DNA of 64,000 nucleotides from Streptomyces sp. NRRL F-6131 (GCA_000719695.1 JOHN01000008.1:62001-126000); one strand, 5' to 3'. Positions 8,591 through 16,962 are shown, counted from the first letter of the stretch. Notes: generated by a model from the sequence alone, not told the origin. Translations and numbers: made by a program.

Positions 8591-9678
8591 CAGCTGCTCC
8601 TCTGGGGAAGCCGGCCCTGGCGGATCATCAGCACCAGGAGCCAGGGCGCGCCGAGCGTGGCGGTGACGGCACCGACCGGCAGGCCGTGGACGGGGATCAC
8701 ATGGAGCACGAGGAGGTCGGAGGAGAGCAGCAGCAGGGCGCCGGTGAGCGCCGTGAGGCCGAGTGTGCCGAGGGTGGGCGGCCCGGCGAGCAGCCGGACC
8801 AGGTGCGGCACGGCGAGCGCGACGAACGCGACCGGCCCGGTGAGCGCGGCGGCGAGCGAGGCCAGGGAGATGGTGAGCAGGAGCAGCAGGACGCGGTCGC
8901 GCTGCGGGTTGAGGCCCAGTCCGCCCGCCGAGTCGTCGCCGAGGTCGAGGACGGCCACCCGCCGCTGGCTGAGCACCACGGCGGCGGTGGTGAGCGCGAT
9001 GGCGGAACCGCCGATCCAGACCTCGGTCCAGTTGCGCCCGTAGAGCGAGCCGGTGGTCCACTGCATCGCAGAGGACGCCAGCTCGGCGGGGAACCGCACG
9101 ATCATCAGATTGACGGCGGCGGCCAGGCCCTGCTGCACCGCGAGCCCGACCAGGACCAGCCGGGTGACGGCCATCCGCGAGCGCCAGGCGAAGCCGCCGA
9201 GCAGCAGCGCGGCCAGCAGGCCGCCGCCCAGCGCGGCCAGCGGGATGAGCTCCTGCGAGGCGCCGGAGGCGAGCATCAGGACCGCACCGAAGGACGCGCC
9301 GCCGGTGACGCCGATGGTGTCGGGCGAGGCCAGCGGGTTGCGGAAGAGCCGCTGGAGCATCGAGCCGGCCACGGCCAGCCCGGCGCCCGCGATCAGCGCG
9401 GAGACCACCCGCGGGGCACGGAACTCCTGGACCACCAGCACGTTGCCGGAGTCGCCGGAGCCCACCAGCGCGCTCAGCGCCTCCCAGATCGTCATCCGGA
9501 CCTGGCCGGTGCCGAGCGCGACCCCGGTGAGCAGCACGAGCAGCGCCGCGGCGACGACGGACCAGGCGGCCGTCCGGGCGCGCCGGCGGGCCGCGGAGGT
9601 GCCCGCACCCGGGGCGCCGGGGACGGCGGCGGGGGAGGCGCCGCCGGGGGCCCGGTCGAGGGCCGTGGGGGCGCTCAC
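8590..9678 (-). CDS. Ferric-siderophore ABC transporter permease, FecCD family (second)
   Basis: Predicted 362-aa inner-membrane permease with nine or ten hydrophobic helices. Family signs include FRAPRVVSALIAGAGLA, the RNPLASPDTIGVTGGASFG region (about residues 110-130), GPVAFVALAVPHLVR and a C-terminal GLPVGAVTATLGAPWLL. About 35 residues of Pro/Ala/Gly-rich sequence precede the first helix. The GTG at 9678 overlaps the stop of the first permease (GTGA). Together with its neighbour it would form the heterodimeric channel for the siderophore, receiving it from the lipoprotein encoded downstream. Confidence 0.95.
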   Translation of the reverse strand: MSAPTALDRAPGGASPAAVPGAPGAGTSAARRRARTAAWSVVAAALLVLLTGVALGTGQVRMTIWEALSALVGSGDSGNVLVVQEFRAPRVVSALIAGAGLAVAGSMLQRLFRNPLASPDTIGVTGGASFGAVLMLASGASQELIPLAALGGGLLAALLLGGFAWRSRMAVTRLVLVGLAVQQGLAAAVNLMIVRFPAELASSAMQWTTGSLYGRNWTEVWIGGSAIALTTAAVVLSQRRVAVLDLGDDSAGGLGLNPQRDRVLLLLLTISLASLAAALTGPVAFVALAVPHLVRLLAGPPTLGTLGLTALTGALLLLSSDLLVLHVIPVHGLPVGAVTATLGAPWLLVLMIRQGRLPQRSS

Positions 9679-10709
9679 CGGGCCACCTTCCTCGCCAGCA
9701 CGGCGAGCAGCGGCGCGCCGAGGAACGCCGTCACGATGCCGACCTCCAGCTCGGACGGGCGGGCCACCACCCGGCCGAGCACGTCGGCGGCGAGCAGCAG
9801 CGACGGACCGACGATCAGGCAGCCGGGCAGCAGCAGCCGGTGGTCGTTGCCGAGGAACGGGCGGACCAGGTGCGGGGCGGCCAGGCCGATGAACGCGATC
9901 GGCCCGGCGACGGCCACCGCGGAGCCGGCGAGCAGGACGACGGCCAGGCCGCCGACCACCCGGATGCGGGCGACCGGCACCCCGAGCGACTGGGCGCTCT
10001 CGTCGCCGAGCGCGAGCGCGTTGAGCGACGGCGCGACGGCGAACGAGGCGATCAGACCGACCGCCAGGAACGGCAGCACGGGCACGAGGGTGTCCAGGTG
10101 CCGCCCGGCGACCGAGCCGGCCAGCCAGAACCGCGCCTCGTCCAGGGTGCGGTGACTGGCCAGCATCAGCGCGGAGGTCCACGAGGTGAGCACCACGGTG
10201 AGCACGGTGCCGCCGAGCGCCAGCCGGATCGGGTCGAGGTCCCCGCCGCGGCGGGACATCGCGTACGCCGCGACGGCGGCGACCGCGGCGCCGGCGAAGG
10301 CGAACCACACGTACTCGAGCGGGCGGGTCAGTTCGAAGGTGTAGATCGCGGCGACCACGGCGAAGCTCGCGCCGGCGTTGATGCCGAGGGTGATCGGCGA
10401 GGCCAGCGGGTTGCGGGTGACGCCCTGCGCGACCGCCCCGGCGACACCGAGCGCGGCCCCGACGGCGAGGCCGATCAGCGTCCGCGGCAGCCGGAGACCG
10501 GTCACCACGTCGGCGTCGCCGCCGTGCTCGCTCCCCGTCAGGGCGCCGACGACGGTCTCGAGCGGGATCGTGCGGGAGCCGAGCGCCAGGCTCAGCGCGG
10601 CGCACAGCGCCAGGAGGCCGAGCCCGGCGGCCAGCACCAGGGGGAGCCGGGCCGCTGAGCGGGCTCTGGGGGCCGGGGTCACGGGGGCCGGCGGATCGGT
10701 GGTCAACAC
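9675..10709 (-). CDS. Ferric-siderophore ABC transporter permease, FecCD family (first)
   Basis: Predicted 344-aa membrane permease with FecCD signs LRLPRTLIGLAVGAALG, TRNPLASPITLGINAGASF, GPIAFIGLAAPHLVRPFLG and LEVGIVTAFLGAPLL. It is the first gene of the uptake operon. Start choice is uncertain. I chose the GTG at 10709, which gives VLTTDPPAP, because the iron box lies at 10721-10739 and leaves only 11 bases between operator and start, with no ribosome site, as expected for a leaderless message. An ATG at 10733 would lie inside the operator. Expression should be repressed by an iron-loaded DmdR/IdeR regulator. Confidence 0.92.
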   Translation of the reverse strand: MLTTDPPAPVTPAPRARSAARLPLVLAAGLGLLALCAALSLALGSRTIPLETVVGALTGSEHGGDADVVTGLRLPRTLIGLAVGAALGVAGAVAQGVTRNPLASPITLGINAGASFAVVAAIYTFELTRPLEYVWFAFAGAAVAAVAAYAMSRRGGDLDPIRLALGGTVLTVVLTSWTSALMLASHRTLDEARFWLAGSVAGRHLDTLVPVLPFLAVGLIASFAVAPSLNALALGDESAQSLGVPVARIRVVGGLAVVLLAGSAVAVAGPIAFIGLAAPHLVRPFLGNDHRLLLPGCLIVGPSLLLAADVLGRVVARPSELEVGIVTAFLGAPLLAVLARKVAR

Positions 10710-10720
10710 GTGGCGAAATA

Positions 10721-10739
10721 TTAGGTTAGGCATGCCTAA
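10721..10739. promoter_or_regulatory. Iron box (DmdR1/IdeR operator) for the siderophore uptake operon
   Basis: The 19-bp sequence TTAGGTTAGGCATGCCTAA matches the actinomycete iron-box consensus TTAGGTTAGGCTCACCTAA at 16 of 19 positions, with both outer TTAGG/CCTAA arms intact. It sits directly upstream of the first permease gene, where the -10 region would be, so an iron-loaded repressor bound here would block transcription. Confidence 0.88.
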
Positions 10740-10828
10740 TTCCGTCAAGTCCTGGACGGATTGGTCCGTACCGGGTGTGTCGGAAGGCGATCGAACGGGG
10801 GTGGCGAGAACCGGCCGGTGAGTGCCTA

Positions 10829-10847
10829 TAAGGTGAGCCTCACCTAA
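10829..10847. promoter_or_regulatory. Iron box (DmdR1/IdeR operator) for the FhuF-like reductase gene
   Basis: TAAGGTGAGCCTCACCTAA, read on the other strand, matches the iron-box consensus TTAGGTTAGGCTCACCTAA at 17 of 19 positions, and its AGGTGAG/CTCACCT core is a perfect palindrome. It ends 19 bases before the reductase start codon. With the box at 10721 it gives each divergent promoter its own operator. Confidence 0.88.
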
Positions 10848-10866
10848 CGCGATCTCGGGAGTGCCG

Positions 10867-11769
10867 ATGATCTTCTCGGGTCCGCCCCTGCCCGCCGCCG
10901 TGCCTGACACAGTGCCTGACGCAGTGCCTGACGCCGCGCCTGCCGCCGGGTCCGTTGCACCGCGGACCGCGAACCCGCTGGACGCCGACTACCGGCAGCT
11001 GCTGGACCTCTGTCCGGTGCTCCGGGTGCGACTGCTCGCGGACGACGAACCCGCCCCGTCCCGGACGTCGGGCTGGTACTCCGCAACCGAACTGGCCACC
11101 GACCCGACCGCACTGGCCGAGGCGCTGGCCGGCGAGGCCGCGCGGATCGCCCCCGTCGCCGCCGAACACGGCACCGCGCCGCGCCCGCACGTCGCCGCCT
11201 CGCGGCTGCTGCACCACTACCTCTGGTCGGTCTGCGTGCTGATCGCCGGACCCTGGCGGCTGGGCGGCCGCGTCCCCACGATCGATGGCGCGAATCTGTG
11301 GGTGCACGCCCCCACGGGCGATCTCGCACTGCGTCCCCGCGCACACGTCGCGCTCCCCGGCGAGGACGAACTCCGCGCCGAGCTGCGCGCCGCGGTCGTC
11401 ACCCACGTCGAACCGCTGCTCGCCGCCTTCGCCGCCCCCACCCGGCGCGGCACCCGGGCACTGTGGGGCATGGTCACCGACGACCTCGCCTCGGCGATCT
11501 GGTACCTCGGCAAGCAGCTGGACGAGCGGGCCGGGGACGGAACGGGCACGGGGGAGGACGCCGCCGTCGCGGCCGCCGCGGCGGTCCTGCCGGGGCGCAC
11601 GGATCCACTGCTCGGTGCCGCGGACTTCCGCGTCCTGTGCGGCGAGGACGGTCGCACCCACCACACCCGGACGCGGCTCGGCTGCTGCCTCTACTACGCG
11701 ATCGAGCCCGGCCGGGCCTGCGTCACCTGCCCGCGCACCGGTGACGAGGAGCGGCTGCGGCGGCTCTGA
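10867..11769 (+). CDS. FhuF-like [2Fe-2S] siderophore-iron reductase
   Basis: Predicted 300-aa cytoplasmic protein. The C-terminus carries GCCLYYAIEPGRACVTCPR, that is Cys-Cys-x10-Cys-x2-Cys, the [2Fe-2S]-binding pattern of the ferric reductase FhuF family, which releases iron from imported siderophores by reduction. The central region has FhuF-like features, such as an HHYLWSVCVLIAGPW segment and GANLWV. The ATG at 10867 is chosen over GTG 10861 because GGGAG lies 5 bases upstream. The gene is divergent from the uptake operon and has its own iron box at 10829-10847, which supports an iron-starvation role. An N-terminal repeat of VPD-type residues (about residues 12-25) is low complexity. Confidence 0.88.
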   Translation: MIFSGPPLPAAVPDTVPDAVPDAAPAAGSVAPRTANPLDADYRQLLDLCPVLRVRLLADDEPAPSRTSGWYSATELATDPTALAEALAGEAARIAPVAAEHGTAPRPHVAASRLLHHYLWSVCVLIAGPWRLGGRVPTIDGANLWVHAPTGDLALRPRAHVALPGEDELRAELRAAVVTHVEPLLAAFAAPTRRGTRALWGMVTDDLASAIWYLGKQLDERAGDGTGTGEDAAVAAAAAVLPGRTDPLLGAADFRVLCGEDGRTHHTRTRLGCCLYYAIEPGRACVTCPRTGDEERLRRL

Positions 11770-11817
11770 CGGGTTGGCGGCCGCCAGGCGGGCGGCGGGC
11801 GGGGCTGGGTAGGCTCG

Positions 11818-12225
11818 GTGGCCGTGATCGACTCCACCATCCACGTGCGGATCGCGCGCCCCTCCCGTGACCTCGCGGCGGCCGAGCGCTTCTACGTCGA
11901 CGGCCTCGGCCTCGCCGTCCTCTGGCGCACCACCGAACGCGTCCCCGGCGAGCACGACCTCCTCATGGTCGGCCCGTCCGGAGGCGGGTGGCACTTCGAG
12001 CTGACCCACGACCCCGAGCGGCCGGTCGAACCGCGACCCACCGTCGACGACCTCTTCGTGGCCTACCTCGGGGCGCCCGTGGACGAGGCGCTGGTCCGGC
12101 GTCTGGAGGTCGCCGGCGGCATGCGGGTCCCCTCCCACAACCCGTACTGGGACGAGTACGGCGTCACCGTGGCCGACCCGGACGGCTACCGCCTGGTGCT
12201 GTGCGCCCGGGCCTGGGCACCCTGA
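11818..12225 (+). CDS. VOC-superfamily (glyoxalase/bleomycin-resistance fold) protein
   Basis: Predicted 135-aa soluble protein of the vicinal oxygen chelate fold. It shows the two beta-alpha-beta-beta-beta halves: IHVRIARPSRDLAAAERFYVDGLGL at the start and YWDEYGVTVADPDGYRLVLC at the end, the latter holding the usual D-P-D/G-Y closing motif. Metal ligands would be His (residue 9) and Glu in WHFELTHD. GTG 11818 or GTG 11824 could be the start. No strong ribosome site is visible. It follows the iron-reductase gene by 48 bases but has no iron box. The specific activity (lyase, dioxygenase or binding protein) is not evident. Confidence 0.8.
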   Translation: MAVIDSTIHVRIARPSRDLAAAERFYVDGLGLAVLWRTTERVPGEHDLLMVGPSGGGWHFELTHDPERPVEPRPTVDDLFVAYLGAPVDEALVRRLEVAGGMRVPSHNPYWDEYGVTVADPDGYRLVLCARAWAP

Positions 12226-12259
12226 ACGGCGCTGCGGGGTGCGTGGGGTCGAGCGGGGA

Positions 12260-12353
12260 CTGACAGCTGACAGATAACAGATGACAGATAACAGATTTTG
12301 AAATCTGTCAGCTGTCATCCGTCATCGGTCGTTCGTCGGTTGTCAGCCGTCAG
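12260..12353. repeat. Heptamer-built palindromic repeat, copy A
   Basis: The left half is five 7-bp units (CTGACAG, CTGACAG, ATAACAG, ATGACAG, ATAACAG). Then comes ATTTTGAAAT, then 7-bp units of the complementary type (CTGTCAG, CTGTCAT, CCGTCAT, two diverged units, TTGTCAG, CCGTCAG). RNA from either strand would fold into a long hairpin. It lies between two convergent genes, so it may act as a bidirectional terminator. Its AT-rich character contrasts with the surrounding DNA. Similar copies occur at 23965 and 28662. Confidence 0.9.
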
Positions 12354-12439
12354 CCGCCGGCGTGGATGGCGTTGCGGCGTCGGTCGATCGGTTGACCCGG
12401 CGCTCCACCTCTGCCCCGCACGCCCAGCCCGACTTGCCG

Positions 12440-13147
12440 TCAGACGAGGAGATCGGCCAGGCGCTTCAACTCGTCCCGGACCGACTCCCGCTCTTCGGCG
12501 GTGAGTTCGGCGGCGACGGCGTCCGCCCGCCGGGTGTAGGCCTCGGCGCTCAGGCCGTCCGCCAACCGCTGCGCCAGGTCGGCCCGCAGGGCCAGCATGC
12601 GGAACAGCAGCGCCGGGGCGGGCGGTCCGTCCGGGGACTCCAGCGCGCGGTCCAGCACCCGGGCGGCCGCCGCCGGGTCCTCCTTGGAGTCGGCGAACAG
12701 TGCCGCGTGGTGCAGCGCCTTCGCGAACGGCTCCTCAGGAGCGGGCTGGTGACGCTGGTCGGCGCGGATCGGCTGGACGATCCGCAGGCAGTTGCCGCCC
12801 GGGTCGGTCATCAGGAACTGCCGCACACCGTGCGAGGTGTCACCGACCGGCCCCAGTCGGGGCAGGCCCCGGGTCGGTACCCGTCCGTAGGTGGACCGCA
12901 GGCCGTCCTGGAACACGACGTGCAGCGCGTCCACGTCGTCGGTGCGGACTAGGCAAGTGCTGTAGGAGGCGCCCGGGTCGTACTGCTTCATGCCGAAGAA
13001 GTGCAGCTGGATGCCGCCGCGTTGAACGACCGCGTAGGGGTTGGGACTTTTCTGATGGAGCGTCACTTCGAAGCCGAGCGCGGAGTAGAACTCGAGCACC
13101 GGTGGGAGGGTCTGGCAGGGCAGGATCGGAACCGTCGATTCGACCAT
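12440..13147 (-). CDS. Bleomycin-resistance-like VOC protein with a C-terminal helical extension
   Basis: Predicted 235-aa soluble protein. Residues 1-120 follow the bleomycin-binding protein pattern: VPILPCQTLPPVLEFYSALGFEV at the start, RGGIQLHFFG, and TDPGGNCLRIVQP at the end of the domain. The remaining 110 residues (from RADQRHQPAPEEP) are an alpha-helical, Ala/Glu/Arg-rich extension not found in the basic 120-aa family. Members of the family sequester bleomycin-type drugs, but many homologues have other ligands, so drug resistance is only a possibility. The ATG at 13147 has no strong ribosome site. It is convergent with the gene before it, with the heptamer repeat in between. Confidence 0.8.
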   Translation of the reverse strand: MVESTVPILPCQTLPPVLEFYSALGFEVTLHQKSPNPYAVVQRGGIQLHFFGMKQYDPGASYSTCLVRTDDVDALHVVFQDGLRSTYGRVPTRGLPRLGPVGDTSHGVRQFLMTDPGGNCLRIVQPIRADQRHQPAPEEPFAKALHHAALFADSKEDPAAAARVLDRALESPDGPPAPALLFRMLALRADLAQRLADGLSAEAYTRRADAVAAELTAEERESVRDELKRLADLLV

Positions 13148-13615
13148 GCTCGCTGACTTTACCCCTGGTTGACCCCGAAACGGACGCTTCCGCTCAGATG
13201 TCGGTCCTCGGTGCGCCCCGCCCGTACGTGAGGAGCGGAAGCGCCTGGGCCGACCGGGCGACTGTCCGACTACCGCTTCCGTACGACCGGCGCGGGCGGC
13301 CGGGTGCGACCGCGTGTCGCCCGTCGGGCGCTCCGCAACAGGGTTTCTCGGGAAGGGGTTTCGCCACCGGGTCGACGCGGGCGAGGCTCGTCGGAGGTGG
13401 CGGGCCTGAACCGGATCGAGACCGGCGGGGAGCCGGTCCGGGTGTTGCCGATCACTCCTCCGGCCGGTGGGACGGTCAACTGTGCTTGTGTGGAACGGGG
13501 CTGGACATTCGCCTGCCTGACTGTGCACCGACCTGACGCGGGGCGGCCGTTCCACGACCCCCCGACTCCTTGTCGAGCGTCACTGAGCGGTCGCCCGGCC
13601 AAGGAGCCAAGGGGC
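13148..13615. other. Non-coding gap of about 470 bases
   Basis: Between the start of the bleomycin-resistance-like gene and the stop of the kinase gene, both on the minus strand. Open frames exist on both strands, but none shows the strong third-position GC bias of the neighbouring genes, and none has a recognisable domain. I see no clear operator or hairpin. Confidence 0.4.
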
Positions 13616-15952
13616 TCAGCCGAGGTCCCGCAGTGAGGAGCGCACGCGGTCGGCGAGGGTCGCGGGCAGACCCCCGTACTTCCCCGAGGCCGCGGCCCGC
13701 TGCCCTTCCGGGCCCGTCGCGTAGGCGAGGAAGGAGCGGAGCGCGGGGAGCGTCTCCGGCTTGTTCCCCCGGTCGCACACCACGGCCGAGCCGAGCTGGA
13801 CGATCGGGTACGCGTCCGCGACCGGCGCCGCCGAGTGGACGTCCAGGGCCAGGTCGGCCCCGGTGCCCACGACCTTGGCCGATTCCAGCGCCTTGCCCGC
13901 GGCCTCCGGCGTCGGCGCGACCGGGGCGCCGCCCGCGCCGGTCGTCAGGCGGGCGACGGAGGCGCCCTGGGCGGCGGAGGTCGCGGGGAGGAAGGTGATC
14001 GATCCGTTGGTCGAGGCGACCGCCGTGGGGAGGTCCTTGGTGGCCGTCGCCTGTCCGGCGGCGCCCTTGGGCCAGCCCCGGTCCGGCTGGAACGGCCAGG
14101 CGTCCTTCGCGGAGGCCGCGAGGTACTGGGTGAGGGCGAGGGTGGTGGACGAGTCGGAGGACGGCGCGAACGGCGCGACTGGCGCCGCCGGGAGGACCGT
14201 CCCCGGATTGAGCGCGGCGATCTGCGGGTCGTTCCAGGCGGTGATCCGGCCCCGGAAGATCCCGGCGAGCGTCGCGGCGTCGAGGACCAGCGAGTCCAGG
14301 CCCGCGACCTTGTAGACCACGGTGACGGGCAGTGCGCTCAGCGGGAGTTGAACGGCCTTGCCCCCCGTGCAGCGGCCGGACGAGGCGGTGACCTGTTCGG
14401 GCGTCAGGCCGGCGTCGGTGACGGCGAAGTCGGCCTCCCCGGTGAGGAACATCTGGTAGCCGGCGCCGACGCTGATGGCGTCGTACGCGACATCGGCACC
14501 CGGGCAGGACTTGACGTAGTCGGTGGACCAGAGCTTCATCACCGTGCCCTGTGAGGTACCGCCGCCGGAGCGCAGGGGCACGCCGGGCGAGCAGGGGAAG
14601 GTGACGGCCGCCCCGCCGGGGGAGGCGGACGTCGGCGCCGGGCCGGTGGCGGGTGCGGTGGCCGGGGCGGCGGCGGGACCGGTGCCGGAGGTGGACGCCG
14701 CGGCCGACGAGCCCGCCTTCGCGCCGGGCTTCCCGTGGTCGGGGTCGGACCGGTCGAGCACCGGTGTCAGGACGACGGCGGTCGCCGCGGCCACCGCCGT
14801 CGCGCCGATCGCCACGGCGGGCCACCGGCGGCGTTGCCGCTGCCCGGGAGGGGCGGTGTGGGGCCGGGACCAGGACTGGGGCCGGGGTTCCTGCGGGGGC
14901 AACGGAGGCGGGTACGACGGTGCGGTCGGCGTCGCCGGTGCTGACGGTGCTGCCGGTCCCGCCGTTTCCGCAGCGCTCGGTGGTGCGGCGGCGGGCGTCG
15001 TGGCGGTCGGCGTGGCGACCGGGGCGGGCGGCGCGTCCGGCTCCGGCACCACCACGGGGCCGGTCACCAGGCCCGCCACCAAGCCGGACACCGGACCCGC
15101 CCCCGGCGCGTCCATCACCGTGCGCGGCGCCGTCGCCGTCGGGCCCGGCCCGCCTGCGGCGCCCGCGAAGCCGGCCAACAGCTGGTCCACCGTGGGTCGT
15201 TGAATCGCCTCCTTGGCCAGGCAGCCGGTGACGAGCTGCACCAGTTCGGCGGGCAGACCGCTCAGGTCGGGTGCCTCGTACACCACCCGGAACCCGATCG
15301 TGTGCACCGTGTCGCCGTCGAACGGGCCGTGCCCGGTGGCCGCGTACACCAGCACCGAGCCGAGCGCGAACACGTCCGTCGCCGGCCCGACCGTGCCGCG
15401 CCGGAACTGTTCGGGTGCCATGAACGGTGGCGTGCCGACGACCACGCCGGTGCTGGTGAGCGGGGCCGCGTCGAGCGCGCGGGCGATCCCGAAGTCGATG
15501 ACGCGCGGGCCGTCCTCGGCGAGCAGGACGTTGCCCGGCTTGAGGTCCCGGTGGACCAGCCCGGCGCGGTGGATGTCGCGCAGCGCCTCGACCAGGCCCG
15601 CCGCCAACTGCCGGACCTGCGCGGCCGGCAGCGGCCCCTGGCTCGCGATCCGCTGGGCGAGCGACGGTCCGGGGATGAAGAGCGTGGCCAGCCAGGGCGT
15701 CCCGGCCTCGGGGTCGGCGTCCAGGACGGGCGCGGTGAAGGCGCCGCTGACCCGGCGGGCGGCGGCGAGCTCCTGCCGGAACCGGACCCGGAAGTCCTCA
15801 CCGGCGGCCAGTTCGGGGCGGATGACCTTGACCGCGACCTGCCGCCCGGACACCGAGCGGGCCCGGTAGACGACCCCCATCCCGCCCTCGCCCAGCCTGC
15901 CCTCCAAGCGGTATCCGCCGATCTCGCGCGGATCGTCGTCCAGCAGCGTCAC
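13616..15952 (-). CDS. Membrane Ser/Thr protein kinase fused to a PstS-like phosphate-binding domain
   Basis: Predicted 778-aa single-pass membrane kinase. The N-terminal Hanks-type kinase (about residues 10-265) is complete: glycine loop GEGGMG (21-26), Lys42 in VAVKV, HRDLKPGN (134-141), DFG (153-155) and the APE motif in FMAPE. A Pro/Ala/Thr linker follows, then one membrane helix (about 377-397), so the rest is outside the cell. Residues 450-770 resemble the phosphate-binding protein PstS: RSGGGTSQGTVMKLW, ADFAVTDAGL, FRGRITAWNDPQIAALNPG and ATSNGS-like segments. The GTG at 15952 has GGGGGAG 8 bases upstream. It is probably a receptor kinase that senses an anion such as phosphate. It stands alone, with no pst genes adjacent. 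Confidence 0.92.
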   Translation of the reverse strand: MTLLDDDPREIGGYRLEGRLGEGGMGVVYRARSVSGRQVAVKVIRPELAAGEDFRVRFRQELAAARRVSGAFTAPVLDADPEAGTPWLATLFIPGPSLAQRIASQGPLPAAQVRQLAAGLVEALRDIHRAGLVHRDLKPGNVLLAEDGPRVIDFGIARALDAAPLTSTGVVVGTPPFMAPEQFRRGTVGPATDVFALGSVLVYAATGHGPFDGDTVHTIGFRVVYEAPDLSGLPAELVQLVTGCLAKEAIQRPTVDQLLAGFAGAAGGPGPTATAPRTVMDAPGAGPVSGLVAGLVTGPVVVPEPDAPPAPVATPTATTPAAAPPSAAETAGPAAPSAPATPTAPSYPPPLPPQEPRPQSWSRPHTAPPGQRQRRRWPAVAIGATAVAAATAVVLTPVLDRSDPDHGKPGAKAGSSAAASTSGTGPAAAPATAPATGPAPTSASPGGAAVTFPCSPGVPLRSGGGTSQGTVMKLWSTDYVKSCPGADVAYDAISVGAGYQMFLTGEADFAVTDAGLTPEQVTASSGRCTGGKAVQLPLSALPVTVVYKVAGLDSLVLDAATLAGIFRGRITAWNDPQIAALNPGTVLPAAPVAPFAPSSDSSTTLALTQYLAASAKDAWPFQPDRGWPKGAAGQATATKDLPTAVASTNGSITFLPATSAAQGASVARLTTGAGGAPVAPTPEAAGKALESAKVVGTGADLALDVHSAAPVADAYPIVQLGSAVVCDRGNKPETLPALRSFLAYATGPEGQRAAASGKYGGLPATLADRVRSSLRDLG

Positions 15953-16055
15953 GTACCCAGCTCCCCCTCGGTCATGAACCGTCGACCCCGCACGGACCGG
16001 CGGACCAACCGGCCCAGCCTAGAGGAGACCTCGCGTCCGGGCAGGTGACCGGGGA

Positions 16056-16352
16056 TCAGCGGACCACGGGATCGGCGCCGGCCCGCCCGTCCGTGGGGCG
16101 CTTGCGCGCGCTCGCCACCATCGGGAGCCGGTCGGTCCCGGCCGGGGCGAACCAGCCCGGCTCGTACGACTCGTCGGAGGGGCGCAGGGTGCCCACGACC
16201 AACCGTCCCAGCAGGAAGACCGAGGACTCCTGGCGGACCCCGGTGGGGCGCGAGGTTCGCGGCCCCTGACGCACCTCCTGTGCCCCCACGGCGCGCGGCC
16301 CACGCCTCCCACCTCGGCCTCGGCAGCTTCCTGCCGAATTGGTCTCGACCAT
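16056..16352 (-). CDS. Small hypothetical protein
   Basis: A frame of 98 residues at most. The last 60 codons, from VRQESSVFLLGRLVVGTL to the stop, have G or C in almost every third position, which is the coding signature of this genome, while the first 40 codons do not. The true start may therefore be a GTG further inside, near the AGGAGGTG around 16275. The protein has no recognised domain. The visible core includes RPSDESYEPGWFAPAG. It lies just upstream of the kinase gene on the same strand. Confidence 0.45.
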   Translation of the reverse strand: MVETNSAGSCRGRGGRRGPRAVGAQEVRQGPRTSRPTGVRQESSVFLLGRLVVGTLRPSDESYEPGWFAPAGTDRLPMVASARKRPTDGRAGADPVVR

Positions 16353-16441
16353 TGCCCTGTAAGCGGCGAGTGGTGGACGCTCGCACCGAAGCGCCGGGAC
16401 GCGGATCCCGGCGCTCGTTCGGGAGAGAGAAAGGCACCGGA

Positions 16442-16693
16442 ATGGCAATGCGCAAGGCGGTTTCCACCGTCGCTCTGGCCGGACTGCTCGCGGCGGGCGG
16501 CCTGATGGCGGCCCCGGCCGCCCAGGCCTCCACGACCAGGACCACCGGTTACGTCTACGTCGGCATCTACCCGAGCGGCGCCGCCTGCCACGCCGCGGGC
16601 AAGGCCTATGTCGCCCGTGGTGAGGCAGTCTCGTACTTCTGCGACGTCCTCGACTCCGCCCCGTTCACGGCCCGCCTCTCCATCTGGGCCTGA
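16442..16693 (+). CDS. Small secreted protein
   Basis: Predicted 83-aa precursor with a classic signal peptide: MAMRKAV, a hydrophobic core of VALAGLLAAGGLMAAPA, and a cleavage site at AQA-ST near residue 30. The mature part is about 53 residues with two cysteines (CHAAG and FCDVL) that could form one disulfide. The ATG at 16442 has AAAGG 9 bases upstream. No enzymatic motif is visible. Streptomycetes encode many such small exported proteins of unknown role. The stop codon lies in the first unit of a tandem repeat (16688-16752). Confidence 0.8.
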   Translation: MAMRKAVSTVALAGLLAAGGLMAAPAAQASTTRTTGYVYVGIYPSGAACHAAGKAYVARGEAVSYFCDVLDSAPFTARLSIWA

Positions 16694-16752
16694 TCCGTCC
16701 GGGCCTGATCCGTCCGGGCCCGATGCATCCGGGCCGGGCCTGATCCGTCAGA
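16688..16752. repeat. 15-bp tandem repeat, about four units
   Basis: Units of GCCTGATCCGTCCGG at 16688, 16703 and, with changes, 16718 and 16738. The first unit contains the stop codon of the small secreted protein gene. The repeat fills the start of the spacer before the SMI1/KNR4 gene. I see no hairpin potential beyond short GC pairs. Confidence 0.75.
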
Positions 16753-16962
16753 GCCCGGTCCTGTGGGGGCCCGAGCCGAACAGGCTCCGGATCGGGTCGG
16801 CCGGGCGGCGGCCGACCCGGGCCGGGTCCGGTGGCGAGCCTCGTCACCGGACCCGCGCCCCGCTCGACTGCCGCGTCCCGCTGCCACCCCCCCGCTGCTG
16901 CAGAGCTGACGGACAAGCAGGCGAATCGGGCGTTGTCGGTGGTGCGTGCAAGGATCACCGCC

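Noticed and set aside
13304..13636. A 110-codon plus-strand frame in the gap before the kinase gene
   Set aside because: Weak codon bias, no recognised domain, and it overlaps the 3' end of the kinase gene on the other strand.
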